The notes under the pieces were generated by a model. That model saw only the letters and a program-made list of their open reading frames with translations, did not search any database and was not told where the DNA came from. Positions 32,326-55,997 of a stretch of 64,000 nt of DNA are shown piece after piece. The translations under genes were made by a program, and so were the position numbers. This stretch comes from Pterobdella sp. o SKG-2022 (lineage: Eukaryota; Annelida; Clitellata; Hirudinida; Piscicolidae), in the NCBI GenBank assembly GCA_964035795.1, contig OZ038324.1, positions 10,609,751 to 10,673,750 on the forward strand. The letters run 5' to 3'. Position 1 is the first letter of the stretch; each line of letters begins with the position of its first letter.

Positions 32326-33377
32326 TTTTCATATTTAACTTTACTTTTACACATTCCTCTCAACTTGGTGTCTCGACCCGTCTGAAACTCATATTTTCTT
32401 GTTTTTTATTGGAATTTCTTTTTTTTGGCAAATATTTTCACCACTATGGAATAAAATGGTTGATTTAAGAGATCATATCATTCCAACTGCTCTCCAGCAC
32501 CACCTCCAACCTCCCATGCCCCATCACTCTGCATCCACAATCCATCTCTCATTCTCTTATGATGTTGTTCCTATTATTTATATTGTTCTCAATATTATTA
32601 TTGTTATTGTTGTTGCTTTACCATCTTGTTAATATTATTTTAAACGCTTTTTGTTATTTTTATTGTTATTTTTATTATTATTGATATTTGCATTGTTTTC
32701 CTTCGATTCTCCATCTTAGGACCAATTTTTTGCTGAGTTTAATGCTTTGAACTTCTGGATCATTATCATCACTTATATTTTATTGATTTTTTATTGGTCA
32801 TTAAAAATTTCAATTTAAAATCTGCATCTGAAATTCAAAAGGTCTTAGCTCTGATTAAGTTGCAATAAACATACCTGAATATTAAAAATACCTGAATATT
32901 ACAAGTTGCATTATGAGATGAATAAAACTCTGAATGATTGTGAAGAAACTATGAAGTAATACTAGAAATGCCCACTGATATCGATAACATATAGGCAAGA
33001 ATGACGTTGGAAAACAACAATGACTATGATGATAATGAAGATGATGGTGGTGATGATGATGATGATGGTGGAAATCATATTGAGCTTCTACAGCGCAGTG
33101 CTGCTGTTATTCTTTTAATTAGTTCATAATGGTTATTAGTTTAATATCATTTCTATGTTATTTTCTAATCATTTTTCATTTTATTCTAGTATTTTTTAAT
33201 TAGCAAATTATTATTTAATTTATTAAAAATTTTATTTACTTTGTTTTCTAAATTCCCATTCTAGTTGTTGCGACCTTTATCGATATTATTATAATTATTT
33301 TTATTATTATTATTGTTTTTATAAAAGATTACAGTTATTTAAAATGATGCGTCCGAAGAGAGCAAGACGGCTCAGAG

Positions 33378-33385
33378 TATAAAAG
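33378..33385 (+). promoter_or_regulatory. Orphan TATA-box-like motif
   Basis: GAGTATAAAAGCC fits the TATA consensus on the plus strand, but no coding exon follows within 3 kb. It could be the promoter of a noncoding RNA, a distant 5' exon of the kinase gene, or chance. Confidence 0.25.
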
Positions 33386-33784
33386 CCTGGCAGTTCCACT
33401 TTTACAAAAGTATAACTTGCAGTAATAGAATTTCGAGGGATATCTAACGGCGGTTTTTTGATGTTTTAAGCTCTGATGCATTTTATGAGTTGATTCGGAC
33501 CAGGTTTGTTGGTGTTTTATTGATTAAGTAAAATTGATTTATTATAATCACCAAAATATATTTATCATGATTATTAACATATAATATTCGTGCAATCCTC
33601 CTTCATCACGAATACATGCAGTAGTTGTGTTGTCCCACAACAAATTCTCCTTTATACTGCAACTTCCTACACAACATTGTGAAATTAAATATAGGTTGAG
33701 CTTTGAACCACATTGCAGTTGCAAGTAATAGAAGCAGTTTAACATGAAACAGTTGAGTCTATCCATTGAACATTAAGTTAGTAA

Positions 33785-34000
33785 ATAAATTTGAAGATAG
33801 GTGGCTAGAGAGATAGATGGGTGGATAGAAAGATAGATGGATGGATAGAGAAGTAGATAGATGGTTAGAGAGATGAATGGATAGATAGAAAGATAGATGG
33901 GCAGATAGAGAGATGAATGGATAGAAATATAGATAGATAGAAAAATAGATGGGTGGATAAAGAGATGAATGGATAGAGAGAAAGAGAGACCAGGTGAGGT
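33785..34000. repeat. GATA/GATG tetranucleotide repeat
   Basis: AGATAGATGGATGG-type units, imperfect, about 215 bp. Confidence 0.92.
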
Positions 34001-34194
34001 TTAACAAGATTTGCTTGGAATCAGTTGCACTTCATCCATTTATCTGTTAACCTCTTCATCTTTTCATACATCCATCCATCCATCAACTTTTAAATCATCA
34101 TTCTTGAGATATTTTTCATTTTTAAACTTGCAACCTTGTATTACACATCCATCCGTGCGTTTGGTTTTTTTTTCTTTCCAATTCGTTTCATCAC

Positions 34195-34385
34195 ACATTC
34201 ACCCACCCATCTACTCCTTCTCATCCACCCACCCATCTACCCCTCTACTCCTTTTCATCCACCCACCCATCCACCCCTCTACTCCTTCTCATCTACCCAC
34301 CCATCTACTTTTTCTCACCCACCCACCCACCTACTCCTTCTCATCCATCCACCCACTCCTTCTCATCCATCCACCCACTCCCTCA
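34195..34385. repeat. CACCCATC-type repeat
   Basis: Tandem units of CATCCACCCACCCATCTACT, variable length. Confidence 0.9.
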
Positions 34386-35000
34386 TCACCTGCTTAGTGT
34401 CTGAACTTATTATTTTTGTGATTTTTCCCATTATCGTCTAATTTTTTTTTTTGTGATAATTTTTCTACCAATAAAAACGCAATTATGAAAAAAAATAGAA
34501 ACCCAATATAAGATTGGTTTGTGCCCAATTGGGGTAGTAGCTGGTTGTGGTGGTGAGGAGAATTCAAACAAAACATAAACAGCTTAAAAAATAATCTCAT
34601 GTTTTTGTTTGAATTATCGCTCAAATATGTTAGCTGTTAGAGCGAATAACACCGCACTTAGCTGTAGGTTCACCTGGGAAACAAATTGGAGAATGAGTTT
34701 GAAGATGTGGTGTAAAATGGAAAAAAAAATAGCTGGAAGTGAGAGTGAGAGAGTGTTACTTTTGAAGTGCATGACAGTCTGCGAGAAGTGGAGCAAAGAA
34801 TAACTTTTTGATAGGCCAATCAAAGAATCAATATCAAAGAAACAGAATAAATAAAAATAGGTATAATTAAAAAAAAATAATAATTAACAAATGAATAATA
34901 CCGATAAATTAATATGAGATATAAACAAATGATAAAAACAAAACCATGATGGGGAGGAGTGTTGGGTTGCAACAGGCAGTAAGTTGCTGAGTTTTTTGTG

Positions 35001-35219
<219 letters not shown>

Positions 35220-36478
35220 GTTATTGTTGAGCCGTGAAACAATGCAGTTTTCACTTTTTGTTTTTGTTCCGTTTTCATTTTATAGTAATAAACTTTTGTT
35301 GAATAGCTGTTGTTGGTTTCAACAATGTTGATGTTTAGGTTGATGTTGATGATGTTTCAGCAACATAGTTGTAGTTGTTACACCAAACAAAGCTCAACTA
35401 TTGTTGTAGAAGAAGTCAACAAATACCTCCAACAAACACCTTGTTCTTTGTATCAAGGGATAAATAATTTTGAAAAGAATTAAAATTGAAAGCTTTGAAT
35501 CAAGATGAAGTGCCCCTGTTGATGGCTGACGTGAGTCGCTGTGTTATTTGGACTCTTTTATGTGGTGTGATGGGGTGTTTTGTTGTGTGGTGTTGTGCGG
35601 TGTTGTGTGGTGGGGTGTGGTGTGGTATTGTTGGGAGTGGTGTGGTGTGTTGTGGTGAGATGTGGTATTGTGGGGAGTAGTGTGGTGTGTTGTGGTGTGA
35701 TGTTGTAGGGTAGAATGTTTTGTTATGGCGTTTTATATGGTGTTAGTGGATGTTATTAACAATTTGTAGTGGTGAACTGCAAAGGACTTTAAATGCTTCA
35801 ATGAGTATTATGGGGAAAAGTTGATTCAAAAAATTGACTCAAATAACATAAACATTGAAAAACAAAAACATTAATCAAAACAATTATTATGAAAACATAA
35901 ATAACAATAAGTAATAGAAAAGATAATAAGAAAATAATCAAAGAAAAACATCGATAACAAAAAACAATAATAAAAATAACAATAATTATAACAATAACAA
36001 CAACAATGGTACCTCTGAACTTTTTATCAGCTTCACACGTGCGTTGTACACACATGCACACATGCACAAGATTGCATTTTATCTTGCTCGCTAGTATATA
36101 AATCCAGAGCCTGATTGTATTGATACACAATGCATGAAGATGGAACTAACAAATCAACATATATGTTACAAATATACGTGGATTGCAAGTAATATTTACC
36201 AGCTGAATATTAGGGAATGCGATAAAGACTGGTGCAAAACCAGGTTGGAATGAGATAAAAACATTATTTTGAACTTCCAGTGTGCAATTAGCTTGTTACT
36301 TTGCAGACTTTTGGGATTTTTTCTGGAGAGTTTAGGAATTTAATGTTGTTTTGCTTTCGTTTTTGTTTTGAAAAAATTTTCGATTTGTGAAGCGACTCAA
36401 AACTTGCATCAAAATCTCAGACTAGCTTTTCAAGAGTTTGAATTCTATAAGGTATAAGAAAAAAGTTTGAATTGAGTT

Positions 36479-39400
36479 ATGTCTGTATCTGCGGAAGCCA
36501 CTTTTTTGGAAACCACCATCTCTACAGAAATTAAAACCTTTTCGATCAAGGCTCACACTCATACCCCGTCCCTCACAGTCATATCTGGTCCCAAAATCAC
36601 ACTCATCACTTCCAAGACCCCCTCTTCTTCTTTTTCTCCAGCCACAACAACCTCACAACCAACCACCTGCCAGTTTTTCCTTCACCCATCCAATCCACTT
36701 CTTGTTTCCACCCACACTGACCTTCCTTCCTTTCCTCTAAACCAATTTTCAAACAACCCTCTTCAACCACCTCCTTTTGAAATCACAGAGCAGAAGACCA
36801 TCCTTGTTCCTGAATTCATCCTCCCTGTTTCAGCCTCGGAGAACACAGACCCACTGAGTTCAAACTCCACCAAACAGACCACAGAGCCTCTAAAAGACCC
36901 TCCACCAACAATGAAAGACTTTTGCTTCCACAAAATCTCTGATGGCTCAATAGGACTTCCTCCCCATTTTAACGTCACTTTTCCACCCAATTTTAATTCC
37001 TTTAATCCTTGTCTTTCTGAATGTTCGTCTGCAACTCCCTTGGAACCTCTTCAGGCAACTGTTGCTACTTTTGAATCTGGCTTATCAGATGTTGAAACAT
37101 ATTCATCATCCCTCCTATCTTCACTGCTATCAACCTCAACACCACCAACATCAACACCACCAACATCAACACCACCAACATCAACACCACCAAAATCTCT
37201 TCTACCACTATCATCAACACCACCACTATCAGCAACACCACCACCATCCCTACCATCATTAGTCTTACAACCAACACCTCCAACCACATCAACAACTTCA
37301 ACCACATCAACACCTCCAACCACATCAACACCTTCAACCACATCAACACCTTCAACTACATCAAAAACTCCAAACACACCAACTTCACCATCACTACAGT
37401 TCACACCAACAACATACTCGCCAACATCTTTTCCACCATTTTCACCAAAGTCTCCCCCAACACAGCCAAATGATATAGAAGCATTTGGAGATGTTGATAA
37501 TCAGAATACAAATGATACAAAAGATACAAATGATTTTTATACTACGGATTTTGATACAACGTTGAAGGGTACAACAAAAACAAAGACACAAACAACATCA
37601 ACAACAACAACAACACAACCATACTCACCAACATTGAACTCAACTCAACAAAACACATTTCATAAAACAGGTCCCATGTCAACTTCTGATGAATGGCTGA
37701 GTTCTTCTGAGGGAGAAGAAAGAGATTCAAAAGAAGAAGACCAAAAAAATGTTAGAATTATTTTTAAAAACAAAAGCAATGAACTGTTAAAAAGTGGAGA
37801 TTTGCAAGAACTGCATGAGATAAACGTGTTAGAAGGTACAAACGACATCACTAAACATATTAGCACCCACGATGCCAACCAAAGAGAAGTTGATGACAGC
37901 AAAAGTTATCTTCCTATTTCACCTCAAAACAATGTGACATTCAAATCTCAAAACACACCACCAAGCTCTTTGACGTTCCCAATCAACAGACCACAAGCCA
38001 AAATATCAGAAAGTGATGAAGAAAGTGAGAGAGGTTCTCTTGAACTGGAACATTGCAAAGAGAGCGTACCCAGTCACAGTGGTTGCAAGAGGGGTGCAGA
38101 TAAAAAAGCATTCAGCATCATGAGCAGCAGTTTCAGTTCAGACGATGTGTTTGAGGACTCATGTGAGCTCACCCCAACCAATGACCCTGAATGCTTTATT
38201 CAAAATGCACCAAACACATGTGATAACATTTCTGAAGAAGACTGTGAGGCGCAAGATCACACAACCACACAAACAAACTCAAAAGAAGGTTCAGAACAAC
38301 GCAACAGTACAAGATCATTATCATCTTCTTCTTCTTCATCTTCTCCATCGTCTTCATCTTCATCACTAACCATAGAACGAGAAGGCATAAATGATGAAGC
38401 AAACAACAAAGTTATAAATAGAACACATCAAAATTCCTTTCAACCTCGGAACGACTCAAGCAAAAATTCAAAAAGTTCATCACAAACAACAGATGATATT
38501 CAGAGAATTGTGAGCAATGATGAGAATCTCAAAAACCAGTTTTCAACTTCTGATGATTCGATGAATTACACCGATAGCGCACATAATTCCGCGTCTAAAA
38601 AACAAGATGCCGACAAGAGATGTGCGAAGCTGCGTGATTCATCTGCAGATAATGGAAAACAACAATTTCAAACAGATAATCACATCAAAAAAACATCATC
38701 ACCATCCTCCTCTTCGTCTTCTTCGTCTCCATCTTCTTCAAGTTCTCAATCTCCAGAAAGAGAGTTTTCTCAAGAAAACGAATTTCCAATAACAAACCAA
38801 AAAGTTTTTTCCAAGGATGACTCAAGCGAACAAGAAACAAACAACTCTTTGTTGGAAGCTGATAAAGATACCAACGCAGAAGATGCCACATCAGAAAAAG
38901 TGGCAGTTGAAACCTCAAGGATTTCTCTTGATAGTTCTTCACACCATGAAAGTTCAGTGGCTTCAGAAAACACTACAGATTTGACTGATGCTTCAGAACC
39001 TACTGATCCTCCATCTCACTCCACTCCATGCCACCACTCTCCTTCACCACTTGTGCAAAGAGATACCGACGGAGAAACAGAGTTCTCTCAATCAGATGTT
39101 TCTTTTCCAGCTGAAAAAACATCTCAAATAGCGGAAGAAAGTGTTAATATTGTTCAAACTCGAAGCCAGTCATCATCATCATCATCATCATCGTCGTCAT
39201 TGTCGTCGTCTTCAACCAAACCACCAACTCTTTCAAAAGACTGTGATAAAATCTCTGCAGAAACAAAGACCAAAACGCCATCACCTCAGCCCTCAAGGTT
39301 GACCTTCAGAACCGCTTACAAACCTCCAGTGGAGACGAAACAGGATGCAACCATACAAAACAAAAATGATGGCAACAAACAAAAGCAGAAAGGAGGGTCA

Positions 39401-42400
39401 ACAGCTTGTGGTGTGAAAGAAAAAATAGATGACGTGTCAGAAATTACGTCATTGCACAAAGGAAATGAAGGAATCTCTACTAAAAGCCTTCTCTTTGACT
39501 ATCTTCAGAGCTCAGAATCGTTTGGCAAGTCTATGGATTCTAAATCTTTGAAAACCTACATACCCTCTTCTCTCACCAAACCCTTCACCACCACCTCAAC
39601 CTCCAACAACCCCCTTTCGACCAACTCCAATGGATTTTCGTCCAAACATACAGCGTCATCTGTCACTGAAACTCCGAAATATGTCAAATTCAAGGATAAA
39701 TTGGCTCAAAAATTAGCTGAGCAAAACGAAGAAGAGAAAACTTCAGACAAAACTGATAAAAGTGGGTTGGGGTTTTTTTAATTTTGAAACAATTCAAAGT
39801 TTTTTTTTTAAGTTTTGCAAACAAAATAATAACTTTTTAGTTCTAATTTTATAAATAAAAGTTCAAACTTACCACCACTCTATCCTACCCTACCACACCA
39901 ACCTACCCTACCACACCACACCACATCACAGCGGCTCCAAGAAAGGTGCGCATAGAACAAGATAGTCAAGGACACCTGATCTACAAGGAGGGAAGTGTGC
40001 TTGAGGCCCGATGTATGTCTTGATGTTTCATTCTTTTTATGTCTCCATATGCCATCTTCTCATATTTAACACGTTCCTATGGATGTTCCGTTCAAATTCA
40101 ACTTCACAAAATCTCATTCTCATGACTCCAACCCTCAAACCCACACACACCAGACCAGATACTGAGAACAGTAGGAGAAGGTACTTTTGGCAAGGTGGCT
40201 GAGTGTTTGGACCTCCAGTGAGTGGAGATTGTGTTGTTTTGATGATAAACTTTTAGATATGCGAACCTTCAAACATGCAATCTAGCATTTTTTCATCATT
40301 TCCTATTTGAAACAGTTACAGTGTCATGCGTTCTTCTCAAGCATTCCACTCTCACACATTAATTTCTCCACACACACACACACTTGTATTGACCAGTATA
40401 AGCTCACTTCACACTTCCTCCCTCACCTCCTTCCACTATAACAAACGTTTTCATTGCAGAGAAAAAGTGAGAGTGGCGTTGAAGATAATTAAAAACATAG
40501 AGAGGTACAGAGAGTCAACCAAGTTGGAGGTGAATGCCCTGGAAAAGATCCGGCAAAAAGACCCCATGGGGAAAAAGTTAGGCTAAAATGATGTTTCTTG
40601 AAGGTTTTGTTAACAATTTGAAGTTTCTATTGCACAATTTGATAGCAATTTGGTTCATAAAGTTGAAACTGGTATTTTCATTAAATCTTATAAATGTACA
40701 GAAAATTTACATAAAAAGCTTCTTCAGTCTTCTTTTTTCACCACTACAATCTTCCTCTTCATCACCCAACCTTCTCTTCACCTCCAAATAAAGTCTCTCA
40801 CCATCCTACCTATTTCTCTCATCCCTCACTTCCACCTCTACAGCTTATGTATCTTGATGAAGGACAGTTTCATGTATGGTGGTCACATGTGCATATCTTT
40901 TGAGATGATGGGCATGTCTGTCTATGACTTCCTGGTAGGATTCTGGAAAGGGATGAGTGGGTGGTGAGTGAGTGGATGAGTAGATGGATGGATGGACGGG
41001 TTGATAGGATTATAAATGGATAAACAAAAAATTGGATGGATGAATTGATGGGTGTATTAGTGATGTTATTCAATAAATAAGTTCATTTGAACCTAAATGC
41101 TTATGAAATCCAAATATCTATAAAAGAACCCCCTCAAACCATCAGAAAGACAACAACTACCACCCCTACCCCATGGACCAAATCAAACACATTTCTTTCC
41201 AGCTGTGTCTTGCTACCAAGTGTATGTTGGAGGAGTGATGGTGGTCAAAAGAGGGTAGTTGTTGGAAGAGTGGTGGTTGGAAAGGGGTGGTTGTTGGAAG
41301 GGTTGTAGTGTTTGTTGAAAGGTTTGAAGGTGGTTGGAAAAATGGTGTTTTATTGAGTAGTGTAAAATTTTATGATGTATGATGGTGTACAGGGATGTAT
41401 GTTTATAAGTACAAAGTTGTATAAATTATTTACCACCAACACTGCATAAACAAAGTGGCATGCAATAGTTTAAACACTGCTCAATCACCGCAGTCCTCCA
41501 CGACATGAAACTTACCCACACTGACCTCAAACCTGAAAACATTTTGTTCGTATGCTCAGATTATGACGTCATTCCTTCTCCTCTAAAAATTACCAAGAGG
41601 AAGAAGGTTAGAGGGCAAGTTGTGAAGTTTTGACAAGTTTTGTCATTGGTGGCGGGTCAATTTAAACTTTGCTAATATTAATGGACAATGATCTCATGGC
41701 CCCTCCCACAAACAACCGCAGATTGTTGATTACAAGCGAGTGATATCCTCGGAGATCAGACTGATCGACTTTGGCTCAGCCACCTTCAACCATGAGCATC
41801 ACTCTCAAGTCATTTCTACCCGCCATTACAGAGCCCCTGAAGTCCTTTTAGGTAGATATGCTGCTGTTAGCTTTTGTTGGGTAGTTTTTGCGCTAGCTGT
41901 TTTATTGAACTAGATAACTAATTAGGTCCCTCTCAATAATTATCCAACCTACAAATCTATCAACACCAATTATTGTAATGGCACTGTTGAAACTGATATT
42001 CAGACCTCGGATGGTACGAGCCCTGTGACATTTGGAGCATTGGATGCATCCTCTTTGAATTGTATACAGGGTATACTATGTTTCAGGTGGGTACGTAGTG
42101 GAAAGGTGTGCTGTGGCGGAGTGTGGTGGGGAAGAGTGTATTGAAATGTTGTTGTCACAGTATATTGTGGCAAATATCACCATAATTTTATGTTGCCACA
42201 AAATCACAGACGCACGAAGACAAGGAGCACCTGGCGATGATGGAAAGAATTCTAGGGACTTTGCCCTACCGAATGACCAAAAAAACAAAGTGGGCAAGGC
42301 TTGTGATGTTGTAGTGTTTCATCATTGTGTGTCTTTGTAAATTTAAGATTTCAAAAAGTTCATTAACACTTTTTATTTGTCTCAATAACGTAATAAAATA

Positions 42401-42724
42401 TGAAATTTTGTCGTTCCCTCCGACTAACTTTTTTCTCTTTCCCCACCATCCCATGCTCAACACCTACTTTCCCCATCACCCTCTACTCAACCCCACCACC
42501 CCACAGAACGGAGTACTTCTGGCATGGCAGACTTGAGTGGGACTACCACAGTTTGGCGGGAAAGTATGTCAGAGAGACTTGTCGGCCTCTTTACGTTAGT
42601 TTGTGCGTTTGTGTGTTTCTATGTTGGTTTCTGTGTGTGATTAGCTTAACTTTAATGCTTCATTGTATACTATTTGATTTTATTACTTTTACTCAAATAT
42701 TTTTTAGAAATTTAAAGTTTAAAT

Positions 42725-42812
<88 letters not shown>

Positions 42813-43133
42813 CGCTACATGACAGGAGACAGTGACAGTGATCGCCACTTGTTCGACTTGATAGAGAAACTTCTCGAATATGAACCCTGTCACAGACTGC
42901 CTCTCTCAGACGCCCTCTACCACTCTTTTTTCAAACAAGTGAGAAGAGGAGAGAGGATGGAAAGAGGGTGAATAAAGAAGGGGTGTGGATGGAAGGAGGG
43001 TGGATGAGGAAGGGATAAAGATGGAAGGAGGGTGGATGAAGAGGGGGTGTGGATGGAGGAAGAACAAATTTTATAGCTCTTCATTTTATTTTTAAAGTTC
43101 CGCATCCAACAGAAGATATTTGTTGGACCATAA
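36479..43133 (+). CDS. CLK/LAMMER (Doa-like) dual-specificity protein kinase with giant N-terminal region
   Basis: Exons: 36479-39761, 39932-40012, 40154-40217, 40460-40576, 40844-40934, 41146-41221, 41494-41606, 41722-41851, 42004-42086, 42210-42289, 42507-42594, 42813-42938 and 43098-43133 (last exon tentative); 1,455 residues in phase. An in-frame TGA two codons upstream fixes the start. Exon 1 encodes about 1,094 Ser/Thr/Pro-rich residues with polyserine runs. The kinase domain follows: GEGTFGKV loop, VALK lysine, HTDLKPEN catalytic loop, [34 protein letters not shown] and [11 protein letters not shown], the LAMMER signature that defines the family. The block [19 protein letters not shown] before it is also CLK-typical. 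Known role: nuclear kinase phosphorylating SR splicing factors. Usual CLKs have short RS-rich N-termini of about 150 residues; long isoforms are known for fly Doa. The exon 1 donor is GTGGGT at 39762, inside the last codons of the open frame. Confidence 0.96.
42725..42812 (+). repeat. CA microsatellite abutting a kinase-exon acceptor
   Basis: About 43 CA units run directly into the AG acceptor at 42811-42812 of the penultimate kinase exon, so no normal polypyrimidine tract is present there. Confidence 0.93.
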
Positions 43134-44330
43134 CTCGCATTTATGTAGCGTTAAACACTGAAGAAGCGAGTAAGACGGAATGATTTTGAAACCTTTTAAA
43201 AGTGAATAACGCTTATCAAATTATGGATTTCGATTATGAGTTCATAATTATTGCATCGAGCGGAGATTAAATGCATGTGATGGCCGGCATGATGGATGGT
43301 TGCTTTGAAGAATTTTCAATGTTTGACGCAGCATTTTTAACTTTTTGTCCTTGCATTGTTCGTTCAAGTATTCGTATCTGAATATTTGAACTGAATAATG
43401 TTAATAGTAATAATAATAATGAGAATAAGAATAATAATAATAAAAATATAAATAATAAAAAAAAAATAATAATTATACTGACGATAAAAATAATGAGAAT
43501 AATAACAGTTTTTATCATTTGGGATAAACTTTGGAGGTTCGGAAGCAGATGGATTACAGATGAAACAGTTTTATTATTCTTCTTATTATTCTTCTTATTA
43601 TTATTATTCTTCTTATTATTCTTCTTATTATTATATTTCATTAGTTATATTTTCAAACATTCTCCAAGCAATTGTATTGTTTCTTGAACAGATTCACTAT
43701 TTTCATTATTATTTCCACAATGTACAAAAGCATCTCAAACATCAAAACGTCAGCCAAATTAATTGACCTTGATTCAACCATTGTGGACCACTGTGGACCA
43801 CTGTGAACCACTGTGAACCACTGTGAACCACTGTGGACCACTGTGAACCACTGTGGACCACTGTGAACCACTGTGGACCACTGTGAACCACTGTGGACCA
43901 CTGTGAACCACTGTGGACCACTGTAAACCACTGTGGCCCACGTAAAGAAGTGCAGTAGCCCTGTCTTCTCAATCAACTATGCAAAATATTTTCATTTTTG
44001 ATTGAATTTTTTAAAGTTATATATTTTTAAAGTTTCATTTTTGGCATGCGCCCCTTTTCCTTCAATTAAGTCTTTTACAAAACGCGCTTCATTTGTCTCT
44101 TCGTTTCCTTACTTTTTATTTTCTCTTTTTTTTTATTTTCTCTTTTTTTTTTATTTTCTTTTTTTTTTTTTATTATTTCATTTGAATATTTTTCACATTT
44201 TTCATTTCTTCACTTTTGCTTCAAAACATTGAAATTTAAATAAATGAAACCAGTTTATACATATTAAAATGAATTAATTCTCACGAGTTTCACAGACAAC
44301 TTACTCACCGACGAGTTTTTAATTCAAATT
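43134..44330. other. Convergent intergenic region between the kinase and Ig genes
   Basis: It should contain both 3' UTRs. AAT and TTC/TTA microsatellites lie at 43395-43470 and 43570-43635, and a 10-bp tandem repeat at 43780-43930. TTTATT at about 44169 is a possible minus-strand poly(A) signal. No coding exon seen. Confidence 0.6.
43780..43930. repeat. 10-bp tandem repeat ACCACTGTGR, about 15 copies
   Basis: Copies alternate between GTGGACCACT and GTGAACCACT without spacing change, giving a partly 20-bp period. Confidence 0.93.
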
Positions 44331-53304
<8,974 letters not shown>

Positions 53305-53454
53305 TTTGAAAAGTAAAAAATTGTTTTCGAACGCTCCAATTTTTGAAATTTTAAAAAGTTAAATAAGATTGAATAATATGAATCTTTGATGTGAGTGGGT
53401 GACTTGAAGCAATTTAGTTCTCGTTATATCTTTGTTTATTTTATTATATTAAAA

Positions 53455-53575
53455 TATTTTTGTTGTTGTTGTTGCTGTTGAGTTTCTTTTGTTGTTGTTG
53501 CTGTTGAGTTTCTTTTGTTGTTGTTGCTGTTGAGTTTCTTTTGTTGTTAATGCTGTTGAGTTTTTGTTGTTGCTA
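53455..53575. repeat. 28-bp TTG-rich tandem repeat, about four copies
   Basis: Core TTGCTGTTGAGTTTCTTTTG, with the last copy diverged. Confidence 0.9.
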
Positions 53576-55997
53576 GAGTTCAAACCTTAGTATTTTGTTC
53601 GTCATTATTACTATTATTATTATTATTATTATTATTTTTTTTTTTTTATCACTATTTTTTGTTTCCATTTATTCACCAACCCTCACATTCTCTCTGAAAT
53701 ATTCCGTTAGGAAGCAACATGGCAACATCAGGTGCTAGAAAGGATTGAATCTTATCACTGTGGTCAACAACTCAAAAAAAATTCCAAACTCCGAAAAGAG
53801 AAGCAAAAAAATTTATTCTCAAATCTTTAAAGTTACAAAAATTTTTCCATCTGATTGGAGAATGTCACTGTTTAAAAGGGAACTTAAGTTTGAAGTTTCT
53901 TATGAGGTGGCTTATATAGTTCCGAGTTTTATCGCTCTCTCCCTTCCCCTCACTCGCTTCTGTTTTTATTCAATTCACATTATTTCATTGGCGTTGTTCA
54001 TTATTTATATTTTTATTTAAATACATTTTTAAAACGATTTTTTTGACATGTTTTAAAAAGCGATTCAATTTCAACCAATTCTTGATCATAACAGCTTCTT
54101 TGAATAGTTTTTGGAAAATTTCGCCCACTTGCATAAGCAAAAAAACACACACAAACTCAAACACACACACACACACTTCCTTTCCTTCGTTTTGTGCATT
54201 TATCCACCATAAGGCGGGTGCACTAAACTGCAGAGCAGTTTATCTATGGATCTGGTGTGGTGTTCTTATTTTGACTTGCCAGTGATCAGCTAGGCGAAGT
54301 TTCTTAAAATCTTCATGTAGGCTTTTTGTTGATGGCTTCCGTTGAAATTTTGAAGTTTTCTCTCCGTAGCCAATTAAAATAAATACTTTTCACTTTAAAC
54401 CGCTCGACCGCCAATTTTTTTTACATCCAAATTTAGCATTAAAAGCCTTGATTTCTCCAAATTTTGAATACTTTTTTATTGTTTCATTTATGCATTAAAT
54501 AATTATATCACTAATTAAAATTTTTCAAGTTATTTCGGTGTGATACGAGACTATTTTAAACTTTTGTACTTATCCAACATGTGATTTTTCAAAATAAATT
54601 ATTATCAACTTGTTACATTAATTATTTTAAACATTTTAAACCAATTTTTTCAATTACAAAATTCAATTTTAAACTTGTGAAAACTTAAAAATTTATCGGA
54701 AGCCATTTTACCTCGTGCCTACACACACACACACACACACACAAACCCACACGTAGGAAATTTTTCAAAGTCAGTTGGAATCGATTGTTATATGATTCAA
54801 AATGTTACGTCAATAAGGGAACCAATCAATTTGAAGGTCGATATCACGTGATGTGGTGGACAGCCAATCAAACGATGCCATATTTTTCTTTCTTATCTGT
54901 TGTGATTTAATGTTGAAACTTTTTGGTTTTATTGTTGGTTTTATTTTTTTAAATTAAATTTTTATTATGTTTATTGTTCTTTATTTTGCATATTTTATTG
55001 GCATTTTTTCGCCTGTTTTTTTTGTTGTTATTCTTTCAAAATTATATTATTTATATTCCATATCGATTCATAAAATTTTAGCATTCTCAACTTCATTTTA
55101 AATCTCGCTTCCCCCCCAAAACTTCAACTTTCTTCCCACTCTCCACCCCTCAAACCTCCTCCACACTCTTCTGATACGGATTTGAAAATATTTGAGAAAT
55201 TATTGAGAATGTTCTTTTGATTAATTGCATACGTCATTTGTGAAGGGCAGATGAGGAGCAAGGTGTGTGTGCATTTTCGAATTGCAACCCCGCCATCAGC
55301 CGTTGCTTAAAAGTGGATTGGTTAAAAGTGAAAACTTTTTATTTTTATGAGCAAAAGTTTTGAAAATAGGAAAATATAAAACGTGGGATGAAGAGCGGTA
55401 AAATTTTTGAGACAACTTATTTTGCCACCAAATCTCATTTTTGAGAATCAAAGTGCTCGGAGGAATTTTTTGTTTGTATGCAACATTTCATGGCACCAAA
55501 AGCAGATTAAGTAGAAACAAAAATTTGAAGATAAGTAGGTGCAGTGAGCACTCAAAAAGAGATGCGCAACAACAAATACACAGAGATATCCAGGCAAAGA
55601 AACACACATAAATTAATATACAGCATCACAAGCAGAAGTACAAAAAACAGACAAGAAGATATATGAATAGGTGTAAGCAAAAAGAGATAAAAAAAAAGAA
55701 AGGCTAAGAATGAGAGACATTGGGATGAGATGAAAAACATGGAGAAAAAGAGGAACACAGACAGAAAGAGAGTGAAAAAAAAGACAGAGAGAAAGAAAAA
55801 GAGAAGGAGAGAGGTAGGTAGAGAGAGATATAGAATAGCAGAGAGAGAAAGACAGAGGCAATTAAGATGATACCATCTATGATTTCTTGTTTCATTTTTG
55901 AAAAAAATAATAATAACAATAAAAACAACAACAATAATAATAATAATAAGTTTACTAATATTCATTTGTTTAAAAAACTCATCCTTTTTTGTTAGTA

